Below are positions 30,108 through 38,897 of a DNA stretch of 64,000 nucleotides, in pieces. This DNA is from Lachnospiraceae bacterium. GTDB taxonomy: Bacteria > Bacillota > Clostridia > Lachnospirales > Lachnospiraceae. How positions within the stretch are numbered: position 1 is the first letter of the stretch; each line of letters begins with the position of its first letter. The notes beneath the pieces were generated by a model. It made no database searches. It worked only from the letters and a program-made list of their open reading frames with translations, and had not been told where the DNA came from. A program made the translations under genes and the position numbers. The stretch lies in contig JAGBCB010000040.1 in NCBI GenBank assembly GCA_017938145.1, positions 26,914-90,913 on the forward strand, in the 5' to 3' direction.

Positions 30108-30136
30108 ATTATAGGACGCATCCTAGAAATTGTCAA
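30108..30136 (-). promoter_or_regulatory. Consensus promoter with TetR-type operator
   Basis: TTGACA (30136-30131), 17 bp, TATAAT (30113-30108) on the minus strand. Inside the spacer and touching the -10 box lies the inverted repeat TAGGA-N4-TCCTA (30112-30125). Confidence 0.8.
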
Positions 30137-30163
30137 TATACGAATGTAGGTGCAGAATAAATA

Positions 30164-30189
30164 AAGACCGATGTTTTTCCATCGGTCTT
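30164..30189 (-). terminator. Terminator of the Rpn-type nuclease gene
   Basis: AAGACCGATG and CATCGGTCTT form a 10 bp stem with a six-base loop, followed by TATTTATTC on the minus strand. Confidence 0.8.
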
Positions 30190-30226
30190 AACGTAGATAA
30201 GTCTCCTTCCAATTCTACGGTAGTGA

Positions 30227-31195
30227 CTATGCTAATTGGCACATGTTCTTCATCTCTTCAATTGTTACCTTGGCCCGTTGTGCTGCAACTTCCAAAGATA
30301 ATAAGCCATCTTTTACCAAAGATATCAGTTCCATAACAATCCCCTGTTGTATTCCTTGTTCTATCCCTTGTTTTAGCCCTCTTTCCATGGCCTTTTCCTC
30401 AATATACTCCGATAAATTACACATCTTTGCCAGGCCTCCTTCCAGTTCTACTGTAGTGACTATATCATACTCTTCTTTCATAATTTTCTGTTTTTCCTGC
30501 GGCGTCAGTTCTTCTGATAGCACGGTATTTAGCAACTGATGCAATTCGGTGCCCTGTACTGCTGTTTCCGGTCTTCCAAGGCACACCATAACCAGTTCCA
30601 TTAAATCGTAACGCCGGTTTGCCGTTGATGCCATATGACCGTATCTATCTTCTTTGTTCATTCGATAACCGGTAATGGTATATTCTGAATTCTTTGGTAC
30701 CTGCATACAAATCCAAATACTATACACCTTTTGCAGGTGATTGTATTCTTCTGCGGATTCTTCGTTACGAACCTGGGTGGATAACATTCTGGCGCAGTAA
30801 AATACGCCACGGGTAACCAAATCATAGGTTTCATAAAATTTGTTTTGGGCTTCTACGTTGATAATCATGCCGACGGAACCCTGCCCCGGCACCCTAACTT
30901 GAAAGCGGATATCATACGTGACCTTTTGTGCTTCATTTTCTGTCACTTCCGTTGGCAGGCCATCAACTTCATGTGTATAAGTACCGGGATGCACCGGAGA
31001 AGTAGCCACCTCCGGTTCGCCCTCTATACAGGCCATAATATCCGGAATCGTATAATCTTCAAACTCCCGCACGGTATACTTTAGAATCCATGCCAGAATC
31101 TGCGGGTCGCTCAGTACCTTTTTAACTGCGGCATCATACCGGGCCTTTGTATCCACTTCTTCTACAACTTTTGCGATGTTTGATTTAATCTGCAT
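30227..31195 (-). CDS. Rpn family recombination-promoting nuclease / PD-(D/E)XK protein
   Basis: 322 residues. The core has RYDAAVKKVLSD near the start and the catalytic-type strand GMIINVEAQNKF (E-x-Q version of the PD-(D/E)XK motif) near residue 115. The C-terminus carries the repeats KQGIEQGIQQGI typical of the group. Members often occur in many copies per genome and act as nucleases in recombination; the E. coli RpnA is the reference. ATG follows TTAAGGAGGAAGA. It is monocistronic with a palindrome over its promoter. Confidence 0.82.
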   Translation of the reverse strand: MQIKSNIAKVVEEVDTKARYDAAVKKVLSDPQILAWILKYTVREFEDYTIPDIMACIEGEPEVATSPVHPGTYTHEVDGLPTEVTENEAQKVTYDIRFQVRVPGQGSVGMIINVEAQNKFYETYDLVTRGVFYCARMLSTQVRNEESAEEYNHLQKVYSIWICMQVPKNSEYTITGYRMNKEDRYGHMASTANRRYDLMELVMVCLGRPETAVQGTELHQLLNTVLSEELTPQEKQKIMKEEYDIVTTVELEGGLAKMCNLSEYIEEKAMERGLKQGIEQGIQQGIVMELISLVKDGLLSLEVAAQRAKVTIEEMKNMCQLA

Positions 31196-31316
31196 TCTTC
31201 CTCCTTAATTATAACGTGTTTTATTCCCTCTTGCAAGGCTTATTCCAGGCAAAATTATGTTGGAATCCCCGGCAGACTCTGCCGATTGAAAAAAGATTTC
31301 GCGAACTCTTATTTGT

Positions 31317-31336
31317 ATTATATGCACAATGCATAT
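31317..31336 (-). promoter_or_regulatory. Promoter and palindromic operator of the Rpn-type gene
   Basis: TATAAT on the minus strand (31322-31317) overlaps a perfect 17 bp inverted repeat ATATGCA-CAA-TGCATAT (31320-31336). A second palindrome CGGCAGA-C-TCTGCCG (31270-31284) lies in the leader. The leader is about 115 nt long. Confidence 0.5.
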
Positions 31337-31353
31337 TATTATCAAGTAGAAAA

Positions 31354-31376
31354 AACTGCACGGTTTTTGTGCAGTT
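31354..31376 (-). terminator. Second terminator of the MarR-ABC-DJ-1 operon
   Basis: AACTGCAC and GTGCAGTT with a seven-base loop, then a run of T on the minus strand. Confidence 0.8.
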
Positions 31377-31388
31377 TGTACAATAAAA

Positions 31389-31427
31389 ATGCTCTTAAAA
31401 AGTGCACTACGCACCTTTCAAGAGCAT
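31389..31427 (-). terminator. First terminator of the MarR-ABC-DJ-1 operon
   Basis: ATGCTCTT pairs with AAGAGCAT, with an inner GTGC pairing, followed by TTTTATT on the minus strand. Confidence 0.8.
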
Positions 31428-31445
31428 CTTCCAAGTTTTATTCTA

Positions 31446-31994
31446 TTACTTATACTGTACTGCCTTCGCAATATTCTCTGCAGTCTCTGCATTTACCAAA
31501 AGAGTAATCAGCTCCAGGGAAAAGTCAATGGCGGTACCAAGCCCCTTAGAAGTAATGAACTGTCCGTCGGTTACCACACCTTCGTTGGTAACGATAGCAC
31601 CCTTCAGTTCCTCTTCATAACCCGGATAGCAGATGGCCTTCTTGCCTTCCAGCATGCCGTTCCATCCGTATACGGAAGGAGCCGCACAAATGGCTGCCAG
31701 ATACTTTCCGGCATCCTTATAAGCAAACAGCACCTTGCGGAGTGCTTCGTGGTTCTTTAAATGGGTGGTGCCCGGCATACCGCCAGGTAAAACAATCATG
31801 TCGCCGTCCATGTAGTCGGATTCTCCGTATAATTCATCTGCTTCCACACCGATTTTGTGGGAAGTCATTACCTGCTTTTTCTCCATAACGGAAACCGTAA
31901 CCACATTCACCTTGGCACGGCGTAATAAATCAATGACGGTGAGTGCTTCTACTTCCTCTGTTCCGTCTGCCATAAATACATATACTTTGCTCAT
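31446..31994 (-). CDS. DJ-1/PfpI family protein
   Basis: 182 residues. The DJ-1 fold is shown by the start MSKVYVFMADGTEEVEALTV and the nucleophile elbow AAICAAPSVYGW with Cys103. The family includes glyoxalases, deglycase-like and chaperone proteins; DJ-1-type members of this length are usually cysteine-dependent and redox-sensitive. AAGGAG lies in the end of the preceding ABC gene, and the gap is 1 bp. It ends the MarR-ABC-ABC operon with two tandem terminators. Confidence 0.9.
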   Translation of the reverse strand: MSKVYVFMADGTEEVEALTVIDLLRRAKVNVVTVSVMEKKQVMTSHKIGVEADELYGESDYMDGDMIVLPGGMPGTTHLKNHEALRKVLFAYKDAGKYLAAICAAPSVYGWNGMLEGKKAICYPGYEEELKGAIVTNEGVVTDGQFITSKGLGTAIDFSLELITLLVNAETAENIAKAVQYK

Positions 31995-31995
31995 A

Positions 31996-33885
31996 CTAAT
32001 CCAACTCCTTTAATCCTGTGTACAGCTCATAATATCTGCCGCCAAGCTCCAGCAGCTCGTCATGGGTACCGCGCTCGATTACCTCGCCCTGCTCCAGTAC
32101 CATAATCGCGTTGGCATTACGTACCGTGGATAAACGGTGGGCAATGACGAAGGTGGTACGGTTCTTCATGAGGCGGTCCATACCGTGCTCGATATGGCGC
32201 TCGGTTCTGGTATCGACAGAACTGGTTGCCTCATCCAAAACAAGAATCGGTGCCTTGGAAATGGCTGCCCTTGCAATGTTAAGCAGCTGACGCTGACCCT
32301 GGCTAAGGTTGGCACCGTCGCCTTCTAACATGGTATCGTAACCGTGCTCCAGACGCATGATGAAGGAGTGGGCACTGGCAACCTTAGCTGCTGCTTCAAC
32401 TTCTTCATCCGTAGCATCCAGGCGGCCGTAACGGATATTTTCACGCACGGTTCCGGTAAACAGGTGGGTATCCTGTAAAACCATGGCAATGTTCTTACGC
32501 AGGAAGTCTCTCTTGTAATTGCGGATATCCACGCCGTCGATGGTAATTTCACCGGACCAGATATCGTAGAAACGGTTCAGCAAATTGGTGATGGTGGTTT
32601 TTCCCGCACCGGTGGAGCCGACAAAGGCAATTTTCTGTCCCGGCTTTGCATACAGGGAAATATTCTTTAAAATGGTCTTTTCCGGAGTATAACCAAAGGT
32701 AACATCCTTTAACACCACGTTGCCGGTAACTGCAACCGGGTCTGCCGCATCCGCAGCATCCGGCATCTCCGGCTCCTGATCCATGATGCCAAATACTCGC
32801 TCCGCACCGGCAAGGGCAGAGAATACGGTGTGCATCTGCATGGATACTTCGTTGATTGGTCTGGAAAACTGCTTTGCATAGTTTACAAAAATGGTAAGAC
32901 CACCAATATCAAACTTTCCGATGGCACAAAGAATACCGCCGGTCAAAGCAGTAATCGCATAGCTTATCTGGCTTAAATTACCCATTACAGGTCCCATAAG
33001 ACCACCGACAAAGGATGCTCTGATTTGTTTATTTCTTAAATCTTCATTTAATTTATTAAATTCATTTACCGTGGTTTCTTCGTGACAGAATACCTTAATA
33101 ACCTTCTGTCCGGTTACTGCTTCTTCCACATAACCGTTTACTGCACCGATGGCCGCCTGCTGCTCGGAATAGAAATTCCGGCTGCGCTTGGCAATCATCA
33201 TACCCGCGCTGGAAAGAAGGGGCATGGTAACAATGGTTACAATCGCCAGAATCCAGTTGGTGTAAAACATCAGCGCCAAAGTACCAACCAGGGTAATCAC
33301 CGCGGAAATAATCGACGGAATGGTGTTGTTTAACATTTCGCCCACCGCATCCAAGTCGTTGGTAAAGCGGCTCATTAAGTCTCCGTGATTGTTGGTATCA
33401 AAGAAACGGATTGGCAGCTCCTGCATCTTTGTAAAGAGGTCATTACGCATATTTCGGATGGCACGCTGGGAAATGCTAACCATAATGCGGGACTGGGCAT
33501 AGGAACATACCACGCTGAACAAATACACCGTCATCATTAAAAGCAGACCCTTTAACAGGGCTGAAATACCGTTTGCCAGAATCTCCGCCTGTGCAGAGGA
33601 AGACGTAGCCGCAATATAGGCCGCCGCATCATCCCCCAGATTGTTGATAATCGGACGAAGCAGGTAAGAACCCGCCAAACTGCATGCAGTATTGGTTAAT
33701 ACACAAACTAAAACAATAAGAAGCATCGGTACATCATGCTTAATATAACTGAAAATCCGTTTCACGGCAGCCTTTGCATTCTTTGGCTTACCGCCCGGGC
33801 CTCTCATGCCTTTCGGACCATGTCCCGGTCCACCCGGTCTTCCCGGGCCCATTGGTGGTTTGTTATTGTTCTTCACATCAGCCAT
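31996..33885 (-). CDS. ABC transporter, fused permease and ATPase (second half-transporter)
   Basis: 629 residues. An N-terminal Gly/Pro-rich basic tail (PMGPGRPGGPGHGPKGMRGP) precedes six membrane segments and an ATPase domain. Walker A is GSTGAGKTT, the signature LSQGQRQ (not the canonical LSGGQ) and Walker B ILVLDEATS. It shares one base with the stop of the other half-transporter (TAATG). The pair probably forms a heterodimeric exporter of the multidrug type. The substrate cannot be told. Confidence 0.92.
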   Translation of the reverse strand: MADVKNNNKPPMGPGRPGGPGHGPKGMRGPGGKPKNAKAAVKRIFSYIKHDVPMLLIVLVCVLTNTACSLAGSYLLRPIINNLGDDAAAYIAATSSSAQAEILANGISALLKGLLLMMTVYLFSVVCSYAQSRIMVSISQRAIRNMRNDLFTKMQELPIRFFDTNNHGDLMSRFTNDLDAVGEMLNNTIPSIISAVITLVGTLALMFYTNWILAIVTIVTMPLLSSAGMMIAKRSRNFYSEQQAAIGAVNGYVEEAVTGQKVIKVFCHEETTVNEFNKLNEDLRNKQIRASFVGGLMGPVMGNLSQISYAITALTGGILCAIGKFDIGGLTIFVNYAKQFSRPINEVSMQMHTVFSALAGAERVFGIMDQEPEMPDAADAADPVAVTGNVVLKDVTFGYTPEKTILKNISLYAKPGQKIAFVGSTGAGKTTITNLLNRFYDIWSGEITIDGVDIRNYKRDFLRKNIAMVLQDTHLFTGTVRENIRYGRLDATDEEVEAAAKVASAHSFIMRLEHGYDTMLEGDGANLSQGQRQLLNIARAAISKAPILVLDEATSSVDTRTERHIEHGMDRLMKNRTTFVIAHRLSTVRNANAIMVLEQGEVIERGTHDELLELGGRYYELYTGLKELD

Positions 33886-35618
33886 TACGCAACCACCTCC
33901 TTCTCTTCCTGGGAAATGCAGATTTCCCGGTACGCTTCACATGTATTATACAGGGAAGCATGGGTACCTTCGCCCACAATCTGTCCGTCATCAATTACCA
34001 GAATGCGGTCCGCATCCTTTACGGAGGAAATTCTCTGAGCAATAATAATTTTTGTAGTATCCTTTAATTCACCCTCAAAGGCTTCCCGGATTTTACGTTC
34101 CGTTGCGGTATCTACCGCACTGGTGCTGTCGTCCAGAATGAGAATCTTCGGCTTTTTCAGCAATGCTCTGGCAATACACAGACGCTGCTTCTGACCGCCG
34201 GACACATTGACACCGCCCTGACCGAGCTCTGTGTCGTAACCGTCGGTAAAGGAAGATACAAAGTTGTGGGCCTGTGCACTTTCCGCTGCCGCCTGTACTT
34301 CTTCTACGGTAGCGTTTTCATCGCCCCACTTTAAATTATCCATAATGGTTCCGGAGAACAGGACATTCTTCTGAAGCACCATGCCCACGCCCTCACGCAG
34401 ATTCTTTAAAGAATAATCTTTGACGTTGACACCGTCTACCAAAACCTCACCGGCATCGCAGTCATAAAGTCTCGGAATCAACTGCACCATACTGGTTTTA
34501 CCGGAACCGGTGCCGCCGATGATACCCACAATTTCACCCGGATTTGCGGTAAAGTTGATGTTTTCCAACACATAGTTCTCGTTGTCCTTATAATACTTAA
34601 AACAAACGTCCTTAAATTCCACTTTGCCCGCAGTAACCACTGCATCCGGTCTCAGAGCGCCCTCGTCGGACAAATCCACCTCTGTATTTAATACTTCGCT
34701 GATACGCTTTGCGGATGCCAACGCACGGGAACTGTTTAAAATAACCATGGCGGTCATCATTAAGGACATTAAAATCTGTATGATGTACGTGGTAAATGCT
34801 GTCAAATCGCCCACAGCCATCTGTCCTACAATAATCTGGCGTCCGGCAAACCAAACCACCGCCAGGGTTGTCACGTTCATCGCCAGGGTCATAATCGGCA
34901 TGGTCATAATAACCGTTTTAAACGCATCAATACTGCCGGCACGGAGGTCTTCGTTTGCTTCCGCAAATTTTTCAATTTCTTCTTCCTCACGCACAAAGGA
35001 TTTTACCACACGGATATTGGTTAAGTTTTCCTGCACGCTGGTATTTAAGCGGTCCAGCTTTTTCTGCATGGCATTAAACTTCGGAAATGCCTTTTTCATA
35101 ACCAGAACCAGGGCAATGACCAGTACCGGAATTACCACACCGATAACCGCAGCCAGGCTCGGATTCATGGTAATTGCCATAATCAATGCACCAATTAACA
35201 TGCCCGGTGCACGAAACGCCATTTTAAGACCCATGTTGATAATGTTTTGCAGCTGGGTAATATCGTTGGTTAAACGGGTTACCAAAGATCCTGTACTGAA
35301 TTTGTCAATGTTGGCAAAAGAAAATTCCTGTACCTTTGCAAAGGCATCCTTACGGAGCGCTGCTGCAAAGCTAACACTGGCCTTGGCACTGAAATAACCG
35401 CCGCCGATGCCGCCGAGCATCATTACAATTGCCATTCCCGCCATAGCCAAGCCCATAGCCACAATGTAAGCGGTGTTTTTTTCCGGAATACCGATGTTAA
35501 TGATATTTGCCAGAAATTTTGGCATAAACACTTCACCCACAACTTCCACCAGCATCAAAACCGGTGCCAGTAAAAAGTATAGTGCGTATGGTTTTACATA
35601 TTTCATATACTGCTTCAC
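33885..35618 (-). CDS. ABC transporter, fused permease and ATPase (first half-transporter)
   Basis: 577 residues with six membrane segments and an ATPase domain: Walker A GGTGSGKTS, signature VSGGQKQRLCIARALL, Walker B ILILDDSTSAVD. In this chain the residue after Walker B is Asp in place of the catalytic Glu, as is common for the degenerate partner of heterodimeric ABC exporters. Its start overlaps the MarR stop by 4 bp (ATGA). Confidence 0.92.
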   Translation of the reverse strand: MKQYMKYVKPYALYFLLAPVLMLVEVVGEVFMPKFLANIINIGIPEKNTAYIVAMGLAMAGMAIVMMLGGIGGGYFSAKASVSFAAALRKDAFAKVQEFSFANIDKFSTGSLVTRLTNDITQLQNIINMGLKMAFRAPGMLIGALIMAITMNPSLAAVIGVVIPVLVIALVLVMKKAFPKFNAMQKKLDRLNTSVQENLTNIRVVKSFVREEEEIEKFAEANEDLRAGSIDAFKTVIMTMPIMTLAMNVTTLAVVWFAGRQIIVGQMAVGDLTAFTTYIIQILMSLMMTAMVILNSSRALASAKRISEVLNTEVDLSDEGALRPDAVVTAGKVEFKDVCFKYYKDNENYVLENINFTANPGEIVGIIGGTGSGKTSMVQLIPRLYDCDAGEVLVDGVNVKDYSLKNLREGVGMVLQKNVLFSGTIMDNLKWGDENATVEEVQAAAESAQAHNFVSSFTDGYDTELGQGGVNVSGGQKQRLCIARALLKKPKILILDDSTSAVDTATERKIREAFEGELKDTTKIIIAQRISSVKDADRILVIDDGQIVGEGTHASLYNTCEAYREICISQEEKEVVA

Positions 35619-36052
35619 GTCTGATTCTCCTCCATTGTCTTCAAATTATTTATAACCTGCTCCATATATTCATGAAGCTGATTCTGCTGTTCTTCCGTCA
35701 GTCCATCAAACATTTTTCCGTCCACTTCCTCAAACATGAGTCTCGACTGCTGCACCACTTCTTCGCCCTTAGCGGTCAATGCAATTAAGTTGGAACGGCC
35801 GTCGTATTCGCTGATCCGTTTTTCAATATATCCGCCCTTTTCCAGCTTTTTTATGGAAACTGCTACCGTAGCTGCAGAAACCTCCATTGCCTCCGCAATG
35901 TGATTCTGGGTACAGGCACCGTTCTTTGCCACATGCATTAAAAAATGATGCTGACTCGGATGTATTCCCAGGGAACAAATTCTTTTTTCCACTGTTTTCC
36001 TATGTTCTCTCGCAATCCTGATGATATCCCATACAAGAATTCTTTTATCCAT
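35615..36052 (-). CDS. MarR family transcriptional regulator
   Basis: 145 residues. The winged helix shows as HHFLMHVAKNGACTQNHIAE, then VSAATVAVSIKKLEKGGYIE with the wing KRISEYDGRSNLIALTAKG. It heads the operon of two ABC genes and DJ-1. The start follows AAAGGAGAAGAC. Two inverted repeats lie between its promoter and start codon, which predicts autorepression relieved by a transporter substrate. Confidence 0.93.
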   Translation of the reverse strand: MDKRILVWDIIRIAREHRKTVEKRICSLGIHPSQHHFLMHVAKNGACTQNHIAEAMEVSAATVAVSIKKLEKGGYIEKRISEYDGRSNLIALTAKGEEVVQQSRLMFEEVDGKMFDGLTEEQQNQLHEYMEQVINNLKTMEENQT

Positions 36053-36072
36053 GTCTTCTCCTTTCCCATAAT

Positions 36073-36111
36073 TTAGTTAACTAATTAATATTTAACACGT
36101 TAACTATTATA
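36073..36111 (-). promoter_or_regulatory. Promoter and two MarR operators
   Basis: On the minus strand TATAAT (36111-36106) with TTGCTT as a possible -35 box 16 bp upstream. Downstream come TTAACGTGTTAA (36103-36092) and the perfect palindrome TTAGTTAACTAA (36084-36073), both built on the half site TTAAC. Confidence 0.7.
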
Positions 36112-36116
36112 GTACA

Positions 36117-36150
36117 AAAAAAAGAAAAAGCAATACCTGCTTTTTCTTTT
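36117..36150 (-). terminator. Terminator of the 152-residue membrane protein gene
   Basis: AAAAGAAAAAGCA pairs with TGCTTTTTCTTTT and a T run follows on the minus strand. It overlaps the MarR -35 region. Confidence 0.7.
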
Positions 36151-36169
36151 TCATAATTTATTCACTTTT

Positions 36170-36628
36170 TTAGCTTTCCTGTTTTGCCGACCTTCTCCGC
36201 TCTGCCCGGACTTTATCGAGCACCGATTTATAAATCAGCACCATGTGGGCGTCCACATAACAGAACTTATTCACTAAGAACTCATAGGTTTTTACCAAAA
36301 ATGCTCCGCTGATAATAAAAAGAAGCGGTATGGCATACAACTGGATTACATAGCTGCAGATAATTACAAAGGCAGCCAGATATGCCACAAAGGCCCATAA
36401 ATAATTTTTGCTGACCTGAAATGCATCCAAAAGGGAGGTGTTTAAACGTTCCTGCATTTCCTCCAACGACTTCTCATTCTTCTGCTGTAGAATCTCGTAT
36501 AAATCGTTGAAAATCTCGGAATTATCGGTCTTGGCTTCTCTTATATTTTGTTTTATAGACTGGGCATATTCTTCATATTTTACGCGCCCGAATTCACTTC
36601 GCAATGTCTTTTTCAATACATTAAACAA
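36170..36628 (-). CDS. Hypothetical membrane protein
   Basis: 152 residues. The first 70 are charged and helical (coiled-coil-like QQKNEKSLEEMQERLNTSLL). Two membrane segments follow (LWAFVAYLAAFVIICSYVI and AIPLLFIISGAFLVKTYEFL), then a basic tail. AGAGGT stands eight bases before the ATG. I do not recognise the family. It is transcribed alone. Confidence 0.65.
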   Translation of the reverse strand: MFNVLKKTLRSEFGRVKYEEYAQSIKQNIREAKTDNSEIFNDLYEILQQKNEKSLEEMQERLNTSLLDAFQVSKNYLWAFVAYLAAFVIICSYVIQLYAIPLLFIISGAFLVKTYEFLVNKFCYVDAHMVLIYKSVLDKVRAERRRSAKQES

Positions 36629-36742
36629 TGATTGTAACCTCTTTCTTTTTCTTTTAGTATGTTCGGAAACAAAAAAGTTATCTTGCCATTTTTTTGGACT
36701 AAAATGTTTACAGAAAGTTCATAAATTATCCATACTATCATC

Positions 36743-36908
36743 AAATATGAATGATATACTAAAGCCATAAAGATAAAACAAAACTTAATTATTGCTAACA
36801 AGAAAATTTTTTCATAAAGCAAAGCCCGGCAGTTACCCTCCCCCTCTACCGGGCTTCTCCTCTGCCCTTTTTTAACCGGAAGCGCCAAAACGCTTCCGGA
36901 TTTTTTTG
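36743..36908 (+). ncRNA. Candidate small RNA with C-rich loop and terminator
   Basis: A promoter-like TTTACA (36707-36712), 18 bp, CATACT (36731-36736) is followed by an A-rich stretch. A hairpin then appears, AAGCCCGG (36822-36829) with CCGGGCTT (36849-36856) and a 19-base loop containing CCCTCCCCC. A strong terminator follows, CCGGAAGCG / CGCTTCCGG (36876-36899) with seven T on the plus strand. No gene on the plus strand feeds this terminator. C-rich loops that could pair with ribosome binding sites are known in small RNAs of Firmicutes. It may instead be only a terminator region of the flanking minus-strand genes. Confidence 0.4.
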
Positions 36909-36924
36909 CCCGTAGGGTATTTCT

Positions 36925-38736
36925 TTATTCCATATTCAGAATTTCTTCCAGATACTTTTGTGCATACGCAGGACGCTCTGTGGTAAAGGTACGGATTTGC
37001 TCCATATAGTGGTCATAATAAGACGGATTTGTCCAGATTCTGGTGTCACCGGCTTTTCTTAAGGATTTCAGGTAATCATAATAATAGCCGTGCAGTTCTG
37101 TATATCTGGCAGTGTCCATTTCCACCAGCAGCGTATTCACATTATCATAAGCATATACTGTATTCATCAGCTCTAACGAGTAATTTACAAAGAATTTCCG
37201 ACAGTCTTTGCGCTTCATTAATGCGGTAAACAACGGCGAATACCGCTCATGCTTTTTGTTCAGCACGTCTGCCCAGTCGTTGTAAGCATACCGGAGATTG
37301 GCAGGACCTGTATGGGTACCGAAGGAACTGTCCATATCATGAATCAGGAAACGCCATCTGCCGTCCTTTGCACCTTCCCCATAGGAAACGCCGTCCGCCG
37401 CATAATAACGGTAGCACTTATAATTACGGTTTGGCCAGTCGTAGGTTCCCCCGTAAAGCACATAGGCATAATATTTCAAATAGTTCTCAATGTCAAGCAG
37501 TTCATTTAATTCAGCAATGGTTTCGTCCACCGTAAGGTCTGCATAGGCATATTTCTTGTACATTGCATTGTACTCTCTTGCCGCTGTTTCTTCGATTTCG
37601 TCATCAGTCAAAGAGATGGACTTGGTTTTTTCACTGCCTTCGCAAATGATAAATTCTCCGTCGGATTCTCCATATTTTCTTTGGAAATATTCATCACAGT
37701 AAGATTCGTGCAGCCACAACAGGCCATAATACTCCCCGTTCATGTAAACCAGTGCAGGAAGTACCGACTCATAATCCGTGAAGCCCGCCTGCGCCGCCAG
37801 CATGTGGGAAAATTCATCGCGGATCATAGCGCACTGCATATCATCGCCACCGTTACGAAGTACCAGTTTATCATACTTCTTCACAATTTTATCCGGCTTG
37901 TCCACACGAGGTGTCTCAAACAAAGAAAACGGGAACGTTCCTGCCTCGGGGCTATATTCTTTTCTGGCATAAATCTTCATGGACGGAATAGAATAGCCTC
38001 TGGATTTTCCGCCGTAAACCCGGATGCCGCCGGCCTGTTCAAATACTAAGCTGCCATCCGGCTGAAGCACTTCAATATATACCGGACGCTCATTTTTGCG
38101 GCCTTTGTTGTAAACATTGTCTTCATAAAAAATGCCATCCGGGGCGTCTGTTAACTGTGCCGGATCTCCGGTAATGGAGAAAATCAGCGTCGAATAACGT
38201 TCTGCCACCTTTGTTCCCACAAAATAGGTATGAGCGGTCACCTGGGACAACGTACCGTCCGGATAAGCCGCCAGGGCACGCAAATGATACAGGTTTGGAG
38301 AAGCTTCTTCGGATGCCTCCATAAAAATCGGTTCCTCATAAACTGCAGATTCCACCGTTGGGGTGCTTCCGTCCAACGTATAGTAAATAATTCCTTCGGT
38401 TGCCGTATCAAACTCCAGCGTTACGGAAATATCTTCCTGATAAAAGAACTCCTTTTCTGAGAAAATAACCTTTTCCAACGGTACCGGCGTAGGTGTCGGG
38501 GTTGGAGTGTTGGTCGGAGTCGGGGTTGGAGTATTGGTTGGCGTAGGCGTTGGGGTACTCGTTGCCGTCGGAGCAGGCGTATTGGTTGGCGCCGCCGTTT
38601 CCACTGCCACAGTAATTGTTGGTGTAATTGTAACCTCATCCTGAGGTAATGTATTTGTCTTCTGTGAGTTATTGCAGCCGGCAATACAGGTCAACATAGC
38701 CACAATGCCGAGTGCTGTCCACAAATATTTTTTCAT
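36925..38736 (-). CDS. CotH kinase family lipoprotein
   Basis: 603 residues. A lipoprotein signal ends in the lipobox CIAGC with Cys21. A Thr/Pro stalk covers about 45-87. A chitobiase C-terminal-like Ig domain follows (IIYYTLDGSTPTVES), and then the CotH kinase domain with LVLRNGGDDMQCAMIRDEF and the catalytic-type RWRFLIHDMDSSFG. CotH proteins phosphorylate spore-coat or surface proteins; in gut Clostridia many are surface-anchored and seen near cellulosome-like systems. It is divergent from upp. Confidence 0.88.
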   Translation of the reverse strand: MKKYLWTALGIVAMLTCIAGCNNSQKTNTLPQDEVTITPTITVAVETAAPTNTPAPTATSTPTPTPTNTPTPTPTNTPTPTPTPVPLEKVIFSEKEFFYQEDISVTLEFDTATEGIIYYTLDGSTPTVESAVYEEPIFMEASEEASPNLYHLRALAAYPDGTLSQVTAHTYFVGTKVAERYSTLIFSITGDPAQLTDAPDGIFYEDNVYNKGRKNERPVYIEVLQPDGSLVFEQAGGIRVYGGKSRGYSIPSMKIYARKEYSPEAGTFPFSLFETPRVDKPDKIVKKYDKLVLRNGGDDMQCAMIRDEFSHMLAAQAGFTDYESVLPALVYMNGEYYGLLWLHESYCDEYFQRKYGESDGEFIICEGSEKTKSISLTDDEIEETAAREYNAMYKKYAYADLTVDETIAELNELLDIENYLKYYAYVLYGGTYDWPNRNYKCYRYYAADGVSYGEGAKDGRWRFLIHDMDSSFGTHTGPANLRYAYNDWADVLNKKHERYSPLFTALMKRKDCRKFFVNYSLELMNTVYAYDNVNTLLVEMDTARYTELHGYYYDYLKSLRKAGDTRIWTNPSYYDHYMEQIRTFTTERPAYAQKYLEEILNME

Positions 38737-38780
38737 GCAAATCTCCTTGATTTTGGTCTTGTTCTTTTTGTGTCTCTCTT

Positions 38781-38809
38781 ATTTTATAGCAAACTGCATC
38801 TTTTTTCAA
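38781..38809 (-). promoter_or_regulatory. Promoter of the CotH gene
   Basis: TTGAAA (38809-38804), 17 bp, TAAAAT (38786-38781) on the minus strand. Confidence 0.55.
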
Positions 38810-38817
38810 CATAACCT

Positions 38818-38845
38818 TTGCAAAGTCACAAAAAAATGATATACT
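38818..38845 (+). promoter_or_regulatory. Promoter of upp
   Basis: TTGCAA (38818-38823), 16 bp, TATACT (38840-38845), about 45 bp before the upp start. Confidence 0.65.
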
Positions 38846-38897
38846 ATTTGCAAGAAAAAAATTTAACCGCACAAAAGCGTGCAGAAAAGAGGTACTT

